Shown: positions 16,454-24,841 of the stretch, in pieces | How positions within the stretch are numbered: position 1 is the first letter of the stretch | Layout: every line of letters begins with the position of its first letter | DNA from: Paenibacillus segetis | GTDB taxonomy: Bacteria; Bacillota; Bacilli; Paenibacillales; Paenibacillaceae | NCBI RefSeq assembly: GCF_014639155.1 | Contig: NZ_BMFT01000001.1 | Coordinates: 434,001-498,000, forward strand | Direction: 5' to 3' | Length of the DNA: 64,000 nt | Notes under the pieces: model-generated | Seen by the model: the letters and a program-made list of their open reading frames with translations, nothing else | Database searches by the model: none | What the model was told of the DNA's origin: nothing | Translations under genes and position numbers: made by a program

Positions 16454-18427
16454 ATGACACAGTTACATCACTCCACAGTTCCAAATACTAAAAGTCAAAT
16501 ACAAGACCCATTTTGGTCTGAATATATACGATTAGTTCGCGAGGTAGTTGTTCCTTATCAATGGGAAGCATTGAATGACAGAGTGCCGGAGGCAGAACCG
16601 AGTCGTGCCATTACTAATTTCAAAATTGCTGCAGGGCAGACGAAGGGCGACTTCTACGGGATGGTGTTCCAAGACAGCGATGTAGCCAAGTGGTTAGAAG
16701 CGGTTGCGTATTTACTTGGCACGCAGAGCGACCCTGATTTGGAGCAAATAGCAGATGAAGTTATTGAGATCATTGCTAAGGCGCAGCAGCCTGACGGCTA
16801 TTTAAATACTTATTTCACAATAAAAGAGCCAGGTCACCGTTGGACAAACCTTGCAGAATGCCATGAACTCTATTGTGCAGGACATATGATCGAAGCAGGT
16901 GTGGCCTATTATCAAGCTACCGGAAAAAGAGTTCTGTTAGATGTTGTTTGTCGATTCGCAGATTATATTGATACCGTATTTGGCAAAGAACCTGGTAAGC
17001 TACATGGTTATGACGGCCATCAGGAGATCGAATTGGCTTTGATGAAGTTGTATCATGCTACAGGTGAGGAGAAGTATCTCAAGCTTAGCTCCTATTTTAT
17101 AGAGCAACGTGGGGTTACACCGCATTTCTATGAGGAAGAGTGGAGAAAACGAGGCAAGACCTCGCACTTTCCACAACTCACGATGATATTTGATCATGCT
17201 TATAGTCAATCTCATCTACCTGTTCGCGAGCAGATTACGGCGGAGGGTCATGCGGTAAGGTTGGTTTACATGTGTACAGCGATGGCAGATTTGGCCGCAG
17301 AAACCGGAGATCCGGGTCTACTGAAAGCTTGTAGGAAACTGTGGAGTAATATCGTGAGTAAACGGATGTACATCACAGGTGGAATTGGATCGATGGAACA
17401 GGGGGAGTCGTTCACGATGGATTATGACCTTCCTGGAGATACGGCGTATGCCGAGACCTGTGCTTCCATTGGGTTGATCTTCTTCGCTCAGCGGATGTTA
17501 CGAATATCCCCGGATAGTAAAATTGCTGATGTGATGGAACGTGCTTTGTATAATACGGTTGTTAGTGGCATGTCTCAAGACGGGAAGAAATTTTTCTATG
17601 TTAATCCATTGGAGGTATATCCTGCAGCTCACGGAAAGAACAAAATTTATGATCATGTGAAGCCAGAACGACAGGGTTGGTTCGGTTGCGCCTGCTGCCC
17701 ACCTAATATAGCGCGGTTACTCGCATCGTTAGGCGACTATGTGTATACCAAACAAAAAGATACCCTATACGTTCAATTATATGTTGGAAGTAAAATTGAC
17801 CTCGAAATGGCAGGGAAACAGGTTCGGATTGAGCAAGAGTCTAAGTATACATCAAACGGGGAAGTAAGCTTCCGAATTCATACCGAGCAAGCAACTCCAT
17901 TTACACTTGCTTTGCGGATGCCGGAGTGGTGCGATCAGGTGGAAGTTACGGCTCACGGGAAACGGCAAGTGTTCAAAAGTGGGGATGAGGATGGTTATAT
18001 TCGGTTGAATCGAATATGGGAGCCGGATGAAGTGATTGATGTGGTGTTCTCGATGCCCGTATTACGGATGAAAGCTCATCCTCTTGTTCGCCAAAATTTT
18101 GGTAAAGTCGCTCTGCAACGCGGGCCATTCGTATATTGCTTGGAAGAGGCGGATAATGGCGCTGGGTTATATCAACTTAGATTACCAGCGGGCTCTCCAT
18201 TTGAAGTCCAACCGGATGATCAGCTTCATGAAGGATTGAACGTTATTTATGCCACTGGTGAGCGATGGACTGCTGCGGAAGGCTGGGAGGAGCAGTTATA
18301 TCGTAGTGATTCTCGGTGGAATAAAGAGAGTGCTCCATTAAAATTCATTCCTTACTTTACCTGGGCCAACCGCGGGTTGGGTGAGATGTCCGTGTGGGTT
18401 GAAGAGACGCAGTCAAAAGATGTGTAG
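16454..18427 (+). CDS. GH127 beta-L-arabinofuranosidase
   Basis: A 657-residue GH127 (formerly DUF1680) enzyme, nearly the same length as Bifidobacterium HypBA1 (658). The catalytic centre is recognisable: E334 and C336 in AYAETCASIG and the cysteine pair C414-C415 in FGCACCPPN, corresponding to the HypBA1 Zn ligands and nucleophilic Cys. The N-terminal (alpha/alpha)6 barrel includes QPDGYLNTYF and the C-terminal half is beta-rich. There is no signal peptide, so it acts on imported arabino-oligosaccharides and releases L-arabinose for the ara operon. GAGAGAGGGG precedes the ATG. A terminator follows. Confidence 0.93.
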   Translation: MTQLHHSTVPNTKSQIQDPFWSEYIRLVREVVVPYQWEALNDRVPEAEPSRAITNFKIAAGQTKGDFYGMVFQDSDVAKWLEAVAYLLGTQSDPDLEQIADEVIEIIAKAQQPDGYLNTYFTIKEPGHRWTNLAECHELYCAGHMIEAGVAYYQATGKRVLLDVVCRFADYIDTVFGKEPGKLHGYDGHQEIELALMKLYHATGEEKYLKLSSYFIEQRGVTPHFYEEEWRKRGKTSHFPQLTMIFDHAYSQSHLPVREQITAEGHAVRLVYMCTAMADLAAETGDPGLLKACRKLWSNIVSKRMYITGGIGSMEQGESFTMDYDLPGDTAYAETCASIGLIFFAQRMLRISPDSKIADVMERALYNTVVSGMSQDGKKFFYVNPLEVYPAAHGKNKIYDHVKPERQGWFGCACCPPNIARLLASLGDYVYTKQKDTLYVQLYVGSKIDLEMAGKQVRIEQESKYTSNGEVSFRIHTEQATPFTLALRMPEWCDQVEVTAHGKRQVFKSGDEDGYIRLNRIWEPDEVIDVVFSMPVLRMKAHPLVRQNFGKVALQRGPFVYCLEEADNGAGLYQLRLPAGSPFEVQPDDQLHEGLNVIYATGERWTAAEGWEEQLYRSDSRWNKESAPLKFIPYFTWANRGLGEMSVWVEETQSKDV

Positions 18428-18444
18428 CCAAAAGATTATGAAGA

Positions 18445-18483
18445 AAGATGACTCTGATCTATCTATCAGGGTTGTCTTTTTTT
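18445..18483 (+). terminator. Terminator after GH127
   Basis: AAGATGACTCTGAT and ATCAGGGTTGTCTT form a stem with G-U pairs around CTATCT, followed directly by a T run. A typical intrinsic terminator. Confidence 0.8.
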
Positions 18484-18492
18484 GTGATCCCA

Positions 18493-18520
18493 TATAACAT
18501 TTGGAACACTCGCTCGTTAT
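18493..18520 (+). promoter_or_regulatory. Possible ECF-type promoter for the sigma factor operon
   Basis: TATAAC (18493-18498) and CGTTAT (18515-18520) are separated by 16 nt, the spacing of ECF promoters with AAC-type -35 and CGT-type -10 elements. It lies between the GH127 terminator and the sigma gene and would allow autoregulation. The match is short, so this is tentative. Confidence 0.35.
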
Positions 18521-18541
18521 ACCAATGAAGGGAGGTGAAGA

Positions 18542-19033
18542 ATGGAGCCCGGGCAGCTGCATCAATTACTTCAACCCAAATTAACCGAAATAAGAAAATA
18601 CCTAATTCGTTTAGGTGCGAATCCTGCTGACGCGGAGGATATCGTTCAAGATACCGTCTACAAAGCATTCTTATACATTGAATCTATCGAAGCCAATAAA
18701 TTCAGTGCGTGGTTATATAAGGTTGCCATCAACCGTTACTACGATCTATGCCGGCGGAATAAGCGGATTCAAGTTCCAATTGAATCTGTTCAGATCGCCG
18801 ATGTGGATTTACCAGAAGACAAGCTGTTACAGCAAGAGAAACGGGAGCAAATTGAGTCCATTCTCGCCAACCTGTTACCTCACCATAAACAGCTATTAAT
18901 TATGAAGTATGAATTGGAGTTATCTTATCTGGAAATATCTGATTTGCTTGGAATAAAAGTCGAGAATGTTAAATCGGGGCTATTTCAAGCCCGTAAACAA
19001 TTTCAGAAAAGGTATAGAGGTGACGTTGAATGA
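18542..19033 (+). CDS. ECF-type RNA polymerase sigma factor
   Basis: The 163-residue protein has sigma region 2 (about 10-75: LIRLGANPADAEDIVQDTVYKAFL and SAWLYKVAINRYYDLCRR) and region 4 (about 105-155: LLPHHKQLLIMKYELELSYLEISDLLGIKVENVKSGLFQARK). It lacks regions 1 and 3, as in ECF sigmas. GGGAGGTGAAGA precedes the ATG. The next gene overlaps by 4 nt and encodes its likely membrane anti-sigma factor. The inducing signal is unknown. Confidence 0.92.
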   Translation: MEPGQLHQLLQPKLTEIRKYLIRLGANPADAEDIVQDTVYKAFLYIESIEANKFSAWLYKVAINRYYDLCRRNKRIQVPIESVQIADVDLPEDKLLQQEKREQIESILANLLPHHKQLLIMKYELELSYLEISDLLGIKVENVKSGLFQARKQFQKRYRGDVE

Positions 19034-20034
19034 GCGGACCATGGGAAGATCAAGATGATAACAACCTATCCAAAGTAATCAAAAAAGCTAAACGAAGAAC
19101 GACGATCCGAAACATCCTCATTTCACTAGTTGTATCGGTTATTGTTCTATTCATTGGGGTCATTGTGAATGCTCAACTTACGAGTCACAGTGCATCGAAA
19201 GCGATGAGCGAGGAATATGCACTCATGGAAATTAGTGGTCCCAATCAATATGTTTCAGGGTATACAGATGAACATGGGCTTCTGTCAGGGAAACTAGAGT
19301 TTAGTATGTACAAAGTCATTGAAGGGGTACCGATTCCGTGGCAGACGAAGGAGATAGGCTATAGTGTTCTACCCTTTCTTTCTTTTTCAAGTATTGGTGG
19401 TGATACTCATGGTTTAAATATCCCCATATCAGATCCTGAGATGGTTCAGGGCAAATTTGAATATTACCGTAATTATAACGGGTATAATGGGCAGCGAAAG
19501 ATGGCTTTTTATATCCCGGGGGTGAACTATAACGATAAGGTGTTGAATGATCTATCTATCCTTAAGAAGATGGACCAAGACAAGTTAGTTGAGATGGCTA
19601 TCTCATTTGATAAGGACTATTCCTTAGCGGACGTTAAAGCGATGATCCCAGCAGAACTAACACAAGTGTGGTATTGGGTAGATACCTATGATAATAGAAA
19701 ATATTACGAACCTTACAAGGATGGCAATGGGAATATGAGCTTTGCTACCCCGGAGGGGGACAATTATCTATTTGGATTTGGTATCAACTTCGATGGACCT
19801 GATGTTAACGAGCAGAATTTTATTGATGCATTACAGCGAGGGCTAAACGGTAAACACCAGTACGAGTTCAATCGGATAAATAATTATTTAAAAGGGGAAA
19901 AAGCACGGCCTGAGAAGACTGATGTTCGGATTCTAGGTGTTGTTCTTACTGGAAATGCGAAGGAGCTTCAGGCCCTAAGTGGGCAACCTTATGTAAGGGG
20001 AGCGGTATTAGGCGCAGTTGCGGATAAGTATTAA
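19030..20034 (+). CDS. Membrane anti-sigma factor (sigma factor regulator type)
   Basis: A 334-residue bitopic protein: a cytosolic N-terminus (about 1-27, rich in charged residues), one membrane helix (NILISLVVSVIVLFIGVIV, about 28-47) and a large extracytoplasmic domain ending in DVRILGVVLTGNAKELQALSG. This corresponds to the sigma-factor-regulator N- and C-terminal domains found beside Bacillota ECF sigma genes. It should hold the sigma factor at the membrane until an envelope signal is sensed. ATGA overlap with the sigma gene supports co-translation. Confidence 0.8.
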   Translation: MSGPWEDQDDNNLSKVIKKAKRRTTIRNILISLVVSVIVLFIGVIVNAQLTSHSASKAMSEEYALMEISGPNQYVSGYTDEHGLLSGKLEFSMYKVIEGVPIPWQTKEIGYSVLPFLSFSSIGGDTHGLNIPISDPEMVQGKFEYYRNYNGYNGQRKMAFYIPGVNYNDKVLNDLSILKKMDQDKLVEMAISFDKDYSLADVKAMIPAELTQVWYWVDTYDNRKYYEPYKDGNGNMSFATPEGDNYLFGFGINFDGPDVNEQNFIDALQRGLNGKHQYEFNRINNYLKGEKARPEKTDVRILGVVLTGNAKELQALSGQPYVRGAVLGAVADKY

Positions 20035-20241
20035 CCTATTTCTGTTAGAGTTCCGATTCACAGCACTTTCCAGTCTGTTTGTTACTAATTTGTAGCAGCG
20101 CAGCTAGGAGAGTGTTGTTTTTCTGTACATATGGTGGCCAATGAGGTATATTTCATCATGCTTGGGTAAATACCCAAATGTAATAGAACCAACTAACGAT
20201 GAGCAGGTAATCCAATATACAATGAATAACGGAGTGATTAT

Positions 20242-20421
20242 TTGAGTAAAGCAAAAGGTAAGGGTGGAACAGGTAGGGGAACCGACAAAAAAGGCTGGAA
20301 TCGTTGGCAAGCAAGTGCCAAAAGAGCTAAGAACGCTCCCAAACCTTACACCAGTAAAGGTGTAAAGAAGGAGAAGGAAGAAGCGGCTAAATTGGCCAAA
20401 GAAAGCGAAATTAAAGAATAG
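20242..20421 (+). CDS. Small basic protein, 59 aa (DUF3934-like)
   Basis: A TTG start at 20242 follows GGAGTGA by a short gap and gives 59 residues: a Gly/Lys-rich start (SKAKGKGGTGRGTDKKGW), then NRWQASAKRAKNAPKPYTSK and a Lys/Glu-rich tail. This resembles the tiny DUF3934 proteins of Bacillales, whose function is unknown; that assignment is from memory. The protein is strongly basic and has no membrane segment, so RNA or ribosome binding is a possible guess. An inverted repeat TTGGGTA-AA-TACCCAA lies upstream at 20162-20177. The HEAT-repeat gene follows within 20 nt. Confidence 0.7.
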   Translation: MSKAKGKGGTGRGTDKKGWNRWQASAKRAKNAPKPYTSKGVKKEKEEAAKLAKESEIKE

Positions 20422-20438
20422 AAGGAGACCTGAATATT

Positions 20439-20894
20439 TTGAATCATGAAGAAGTAAATATAGAGGCGCCAGAAGAAGTAACTTATGAGGATCTAAAAAA
20501 AGCGGCGAACCGAACTGCGAATTGGAGAGAAAGATTAGCTGCGGTGGAAGAGTTAGGTCAGAAGCAGTGGAACAATGAACAAACCATCGGTCTACTCTCA
20601 AAAATCATGGCCAATGATACGGTGTATCAAGTTCAAGAGGCTGCTTATCGTAACCTCAAACGATTTGGTCAAAATGTTAAATCCCCAGTTAGAAGACAAG
20701 GTGAACTGGTTAAGGGAGTAAACAAAGTTCTAGTACGAGTTAAGAAGAGCTTGCCAGAAGGTCATACTTTTGAAGAGTTCAAAGAGAAGTTGAAGAAGAT
20801 GAGAATCGATATTTATGATACGTATGAAGGGGATAAGGGCGCTGAATTTGATCAGTGGCTTGAATCCATATGGGCATCGTTATCTAGAAGATAG
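20439..20894 (+). CDS. HEAT-repeat protein, 151 aa
   Basis: The central region contains a HEAT-like helical repeat (NWRERLAAVEELGQKQWNN then QTIGLLSKIMANDTVYQVQEAAYRNLKRFG). The C-terminal half is Lys-rich with HTFEEFKEKLKKMRIDIYDTYEG. HEAT repeats mediate protein contacts; no partner is evident. The start is a TTG at 20439, 11 nt after GAAGGAG. It is probably co-transcribed with the preceding 59-residue gene, and a strong terminator follows. Confidence 0.75.
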   Translation: MNHEEVNIEAPEEVTYEDLKKAANRTANWRERLAAVEELGQKQWNNEQTIGLLSKIMANDTVYQVQEAAYRNLKRFGQNVKSPVRRQGELVKGVNKVLVRVKKSLPEGHTFEEFKEKLKKMRIDIYDTYEGDKGAEFDQWLESIWASLSRR

Positions 20895-20911
20895 GATATG
20901 CCTACAAAATC

Positions 20912-20948
20912 AAACTACGCCTCTCCAACATTTGGTGGGGCGTAGTTT
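20912..20948 (+). terminator. Terminator after the HEAT-repeat gene
   Basis: AAACTACGCCTCTCC pairs with GGTGGGGCGTAGTTT around AACATTT. The stem ends in a short T run. Confidence 0.75.
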
Positions 20949-20987
20949 GCCATGTTACAATGAGCACAAATGAGGAGGAGTGATCCC

Positions 20988-21260
20988 ATGTCTATACAAA
21001 TTAATGTTCAGGTTACACCGAACCCCAATGCGATCAAGATCAGTACGAATCAGACGATATTTGAAGGCCCTAGAAGTACATCTCTAAAAGTTGGTGACGC
21101 CACGGATCATCCCTTGGCTAAGGCATTACTGGCTGTAGAAGGTGTAGATAATATTTTTGGAATCAAAGATTTTGTCACGATTAGCAAAAAAGCTGATATG
21201 CAGTGGGATGTCATTCTACCTCAAGTAGAGCAGATCTTTAGCGAAGTATACGGAGCATAA
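20988..21260 (+). CDS. NifU/Nfu N-terminal domain protein, 90 aa
   Basis: The protein corresponds to the scaffold Nfu/NifU N-terminal domain alone: VQVTPNPNAIKISTNQTIFEG, then HPLAKALLAVEGVDNIFGIKDFVTISK and a short C-terminal helix. It contains no cysteine, so it cannot hold an Fe-S cluster by itself; the CxxC domain of full-length Nfu is missing. Stand-alone versions are common in Bacillota, role unclear. ATG 20988 follows GAGGAGGAG; the in-frame ATG at 20970 precedes that site and is rejected. The SEC-C gene follows after 10 nt. Confidence 0.85.
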   Translation: MSIQINVQVTPNPNAIKISTNQTIFEGPRSTSLKVGDATDHPLAKALLAVEGVDNIFGIKDFVTISKKADMQWDVILPQVEQIFSEVYGA

Positions 21261-21270
21261 GTGACGACAT

Positions 21271-22113
21271 ATGAATAAATTTACATTTACTTTAGACCCA
21301 GAGGTCCAGAAGGATTGGATTAGCTTGATGCAAGAAGGCTATGAATACTCTCAGGAGGGAGTATCATTGGCGGCGATCACGATATGGGGACAACTTTGGG
21401 AAAAAATGCGTACGATGATCGATGAGAATAAGCTCAGCGTTGAAGAGTTAGACCATGCCTTCGGACAGCAGCGGATTTACAATTGGAGTTCTGACTTTGA
21501 GATGGAACTAGGAAATGCATCAAGGGAAGAGAGTAGCTTTGCTCAGAAGCGGATTCATTTTTGTACTGAATATATTGCACGGCACCGTGACCAGAGCGAT
21601 CCTAATGTTGAATTGATGAGATGGGCGATTTGTGAATCATACTTTGACTTAGGACAACCGGAAGAAGGGGAGAAGGCTTTTAGACAGCAGCTTACGGAAT
21701 CTCCTTTTTCAGGTTGGGGCTGGATCAGATGGTCTGATCATTATGGTGTCTTAGCTCGTGAGGACCAGAAGAACACGGTTAAAGCTGTACAAATATTAGA
21801 GCAGGCGCTGGAGATTGAGGAACTAAAGGATCGGTATTATGTTCTAGAACGTCTTGAAGACCTATACGCGGAGTTAGGGTTGCACGAGAATGTCACTGCT
21901 GTTAAGCAGGTCATGATGGAGCTTCTTACCGAGGATCAGGATATAAAGCTTAAGCCACAGACACAGACACAGACACAGACACAGACGCAGACCTTGGTGC
22001 CACCCACCGAGAACGTGGTGCCTTTAACAAGTGTCAAAGTTGGTCGTAACGACCCTTGCCCTTGTGGAAGTAACAAGAAATATAAGAAGTGTTGTGGAAG
22101 TATTAAGGAATAA
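21271..22113 (+). CDS. SEC-C metal-binding motif protein with helical repeats, 280 aa
   Basis: The N-terminal 210 residues are helical, with TPR-like spacing ([61 protein letters not shown]). A Gln-Thr dipeptide tract follows (about 229-242). The last 25 residues form a SEC-C zinc finger, [19 protein letters not shown], as at the C-terminus of SecA. In stand-alone proteins this motif often binds ribosomes or SecB-like partners; the role here is unknown. The 391-residue gene at 62.8 kb ends with the same motif. Confidence 0.82.
   Translation: MNKFTFTLDPEVQKDWISLMQEGYEYSQEGVSLAAITIWGQLWEKMRTMIDENKLSVEELDHAFGQQRIYNWSSDFEMELGNASREESSFAQKRIHFCTEYIARHRDQSDPNVELMRWAICESYFDLGQPEEGEKAFRQQLTESPFSGWGWIRWSDHYGVLAREDQKNTVKAVQILEQALEIEELKDRYYVLERLEDLYAELGLHENVTAVKQVMMELLTEDQDIKLKPQTQTQTQTQTQTLVPPTENVVPLTSVKVGRNDPCPCGSNKKYKKCCGSIKE
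21956..21992 (+). repeat. CACAGA hexanucleotide repeat within the SEC-C gene
   Basis: Five exact CACAGA units and one degenerate unit encode the Gln-Thr tract. The 6-bp unit keeps the frame, so copy-number change would alter linker length and not switch the gene off. Confidence 0.85.
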
Positions 22114-22124
22114 AGTAAGAAAGG

Positions 22125-22150
22125 ACCTCCCTTGTGCGGGAGGTTTTTTT
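22125..22150 (+). terminator. Terminator after the SEC-C gene
   Basis: ACCTCCC-TTGTGC-GGGAGGT followed by a run of seven T. Confidence 0.9.
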
Positions 22151-22206
22151 GTATTTACGTAGACTCACCTGAGGGAGAGCGGGAGGAGCGGGCTGTCCAT
22201 TTTGAT

Positions 22207-22394
22207 TAAATGGAAAACCTCCAGCTAATTTAATCCAAATAACCAATTTTCTTAGGTTAACTGGAATAACTCCCGTTAATTCAACTGATGTCCACTAATA
22301 TTACTTCAGAACCTCAAATTAGATGGAGGAATTCCAGTTAAATCGTCCAAGCAGGAAGCACACAAGTAACATTAAATGGAGGTATTCCAGTTAT
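22207..22394. repeat. Composite four-unit palindromic repeat, copy B
   Basis: Units of 22 bp start at 22207, 22258, 22320 and 22373 (spacing 51, 62, 53). Units 1 and 2 have GGAA-N3-CTCC and units 3 and 4 have GGAG-N3-TTCC. Typical ends are TAACTGGA / CCCGTTAA and TAAATGGA / CCAGTTAT. The 40-nt middle spacer begins TTCAACTGAT and ends CAAAT, resembling that of copy C. It occupies the gap between the SEC-C gene terminator and the desaturase promoter. Confidence 0.85.
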
Positions 22395-22423
22395 TTATAT
22401 GCACTCCTCAGAGCACGCCTATA

Positions 22424-22488
22424 TGACATTTATCATACTCCGGACTTGACGTTTATGACTACAACGATCAGCCTTAGTTCTCTACAAT
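22424..22488 (+). promoter_or_regulatory. Probable DesR-controlled desaturase promoter
   Basis: Two direct repeats, TGACATTTATCA at 22424 and TGACGTTTATGA at 22447, lie 23 bp apart, upstream of a good -10 (TACAAT, 22483-22488) that lacks a recognisable -35. This arrangement suits activation by phosphorylated DesR bound next to RNA polymerase. The DesR assignment is inference from the gene neighbourhood. Confidence 0.5.
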
Positions 22489-22558
22489 GAAGATATAAGA
22501 TGGATTATCGAATCTTCACCACGTTCGCCGCTTGTTATAATGAGGAGGAAACCACACG

Positions 22559-23629
22559 ATGGCTCAACCTAACAACCTGTCAGCATTGAAAAAGAATATG
22601 GCCCCTTATGAAAAAATTGATACGAAGTCGAGTGTGCGTCAGCTACTTAACACCATAGTGCCTTTATTGCTACTATGGTACGCTGCTTATTTGAGCCTTT
22701 CAGTCTCCTATTGGTTGACTCTCCCTATTACGATTATTGCTTCCGGTTTTGTAGTCCGGACTTTTATTATATTTCACGATTGTTGTCATCAATCATTCTT
22801 TAAGAGCCGTCGTGCTAATGATATACTGGGTACCATCACGGGTGTGATTACACTGTGCCCGTATCAGCAATGGAAACACAGTCACTCGATTCATCATGCC
22901 ACGAGTAGCAACCTCGATAAAAGAGGAACAGGCGATATGTGGGTACTTACGGTAGACGAATATGCTGAAGCATCCTTTTGGCGTCGTCTGGCTTACCGGA
23001 TCTACCGGAATCCACTGGTCATGTTTGGCGCGGGTCCTGTTGCGATTTTCTTATTTTCTTACCGATTTAACCGTAAAGGTGCAAAGCGTAAAGAGAAGGT
23101 CAATACGCATGTTACGAATGTTGCCATTGTTGCTCTATACGCGTTATTATGTTGGGCTATTGGCTGGCAAGCATTTGTGCTAATTCAGGCGCCTATATTC
23201 TTCGTATCAGGAATGCTGGGCATCTGGCTATTTTATGTACAACATCAATTCGAAGAATCTTATTTCGAACACGATGAGGAATGGAGTTATATCAATGCCG
23301 CTGTAGAGGGAAGTTCTTATTATAAACTGCCTACACTGCTGCAATGGATCACAGGAAATATCGGATTCCATCATGTTCATCATTTGAGTCCCAAAGTGCC
23401 TAACTATAATTTAGAGAAAGCCCATAACGCTACACCGCCATTACAGAAAGCAACGACGATTACGATCGGCACTAGCCTGCAATCACTGCGTTTTCGTCTG
23501 TGGGATGAACATACGAAGAACTTTGTTGGGTTTAAAGATGCGAAGCATCTGGTGAAGAATCAAGCCAGTCAACGAGTAAAAGAGCAAGCAAGTCAACGAT
23601 TGAACAAGCAAACCAGTCAAGAGCATTAA
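22559..23629 (+). CDS. des: Membrane acyl-lipid desaturase
   Basis: A 356-residue integral membrane di-iron desaturase. All three histidine boxes are present: HDCCH (about residues 75-79), HSIHH (about 103-107) and HHVHH (about 278-282). Membrane helices flank them (about 30-70 and 155-225). In Bacillus Des introduces a delta-5 double bond into phospholipid acyl chains at low temperature; the adjacent desK-desR pair supports that role. A hydrophilic C-terminal extension contains an 8-residue repeat (NQASQRVK, EQASQRLN, KQTSQEH). AGGAGG precedes the ATG. Confidence 0.9.
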   Translation: MAQPNNLSALKKNMAPYEKIDTKSSVRQLLNTIVPLLLLWYAAYLSLSVSYWLTLPITIIASGFVVRTFIIFHDCCHQSFFKSRRANDILGTITGVITLCPYQQWKHSHSIHHATSSNLDKRGTGDMWVLTVDEYAEASFWRRLAYRIYRNPLVMFGAGPVAIFLFSYRFNRKGAKRKEKVNTHVTNVAIVALYALLCWAIGWQAFVLIQAPIFFVSGMLGIWLFYVQHQFEESYFEHDEEWSYINAAVEGSSYYKLPTLLQWITGNIGFHHVHHLSPKVPNYNLEKAHNATPPLQKATTITIGTSLQSLRFRLWDEHTKNFVGFKDAKHLVKNQASQRVKEQASQRLNKQTSQEH

Positions 23630-23689
23630 TCTATTGTGTTATTATAAAAATAAATGTAGACATAAAGACAAAGGTGGGGAAGTCATCCG

Positions 23690-24841
23690 ATGCAGAAGTG
23701 GTATCAAATTTTGCACAAAAATACGGGACTAAGCCCGTATATATGGGTTGTCTTCTACATCCTGCCTTTTTATTTCATCTTTCGATTTACCTCTACGTAT
23801 TCGGTCGTCTTAGGTAGTATCATGATCATCGGTTTCTTTATCTGTTACGTGCTATCCTTTATTTCGAAGGGATGGCTCGTGTATTTTTGGACGAGTCTCC
23901 AGATTTTGATCTCCATTACGATGACACTGGCATTTGGGTATGTGTATTTCTCGCTGTTTCTAGCTTTTTTTATCGGTAATATTAAAAATAGGATTGGATT
24001 TATTACTTTGTACATTATTCATCTTGTCAGTACATTTGTGACGATCAATTATGGTTTTGTCTCGCAAAATCCTGTATTCTTTACGCAGTTACCGTTTATC
24101 CTTGTTAGTATGATCGGTGTGATTCTCCTACCGGTGACTACCTATAATCGCAATAAGAGTGACAGGCTGCAGGTTCAGCTGGAGGATGCGAATAAACGGA
24201 TTTCCGAACTGGTCAAGCTGGAAGAACGCCAACGTATTGCCCGTGATTTGCATGATACATTGGGGCAGAAGCTCTCATTAATTGGTTTGAAAAGCGATTT
24301 AGCTGGTAAGCTAATCAGTATAGATCCAGATAAGGCCCGCAACGAAATTACAGATGTTAGTCAGACTGCGCGAACGGCCCTGAAGGAAGTTAGGGAAATG
24401 GTTACGCAGATGCGGGGAACACGGCTAGAGGACGAAATGTTCCGGATTAGACAAATATTGAAAGCCGCTGAAATTGAGTTCAACCTGGATGGGGACCCTA
24501 AGTTATCGAACACCTCTCTTTTGAACGAAAATGTGCTGAGTATGTGTCTAAAAGAAGCGGTCACCAATGTGGTGAAGCACAGTAACGCAAAGCTTTGCTC
24601 CATATCGATTGAACCCTCTCGCTCGGATCTGGTTCTTAAGGTGAAGGATGATGGAGTTGGTATTGTGGGGGAGTATTTATTTTCCAGAGGTAGTGGGTTA
24701 CGTGGGATGAAGGAACGTCTGGAATTTGTGAATGGAAGCTTGGACATTTGTGCAGATCAGGGGCAGGGGACCACGATAATCATCAAAGTACCAAATATTA
24801 CGAATGAACCTGACAAGCTAGAAAAGGAGGCGGGGATATGA
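23690..24841 (+). CDS. desK: DesK-type thermosensor histidine kinase
   Basis: The 383-residue kinase has four to five membrane helices in residues 15-150, a short coiled-coil linker (about 150-180), a HisKA_3 domain with ERQRIARDLHDTLGQKLSL, and a HATPase domain (CLKEAVTNVVKHSNA, VKDDGVGI, SGLRGMKERLE). The phospho-acceptor is H188, the same residue number as in B. subtilis DesK. It should sense membrane thickness and fluidity and control DesR phosphorylation. It overlaps desR by 4 nt. Confidence 0.9.
   Translation: MQKWYQILHKNTGLSPYIWVVFYILPFYFIFRFTSTYSVVLGSIMIIGFFICYVLSFISKGWLVYFWTSLQILISITMTLAFGYVYFSLFLAFFIGNIKNRIGFITLYIIHLVSTFVTINYGFVSQNPVFFTQLPFILVSMIGVILLPVTTYNRNKSDRLQVQLEDANKRISELVKLEERQRIARDLHDTLGQKLSLIGLKSDLAGKLISIDPDKARNEITDVSQTARTALKEVREMVTQMRGTRLEDEMFRIRQILKAAEIEFNLDGDPKLSNTSLLNENVLSMCLKEAVTNVVKHSNAKLCSISIEPSRSDLVLKVKDDGVGIVGEYLFSRGSGLRGMKERLEFVNGSLDICADQGQGTTIIIKVPNITNEPDKLEKEAGI

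Noticed and set aside
20104..20601. 165-residue hydrophobic frame on the minus strand
   Set aside because: It is antisense to the 59-residue gene and the HEAT-repeat gene, both of which have ribosome binding sites and sensible protein composition. Its Leu/Phe-rich content is what Lys/Glu-rich genes give in antisense.
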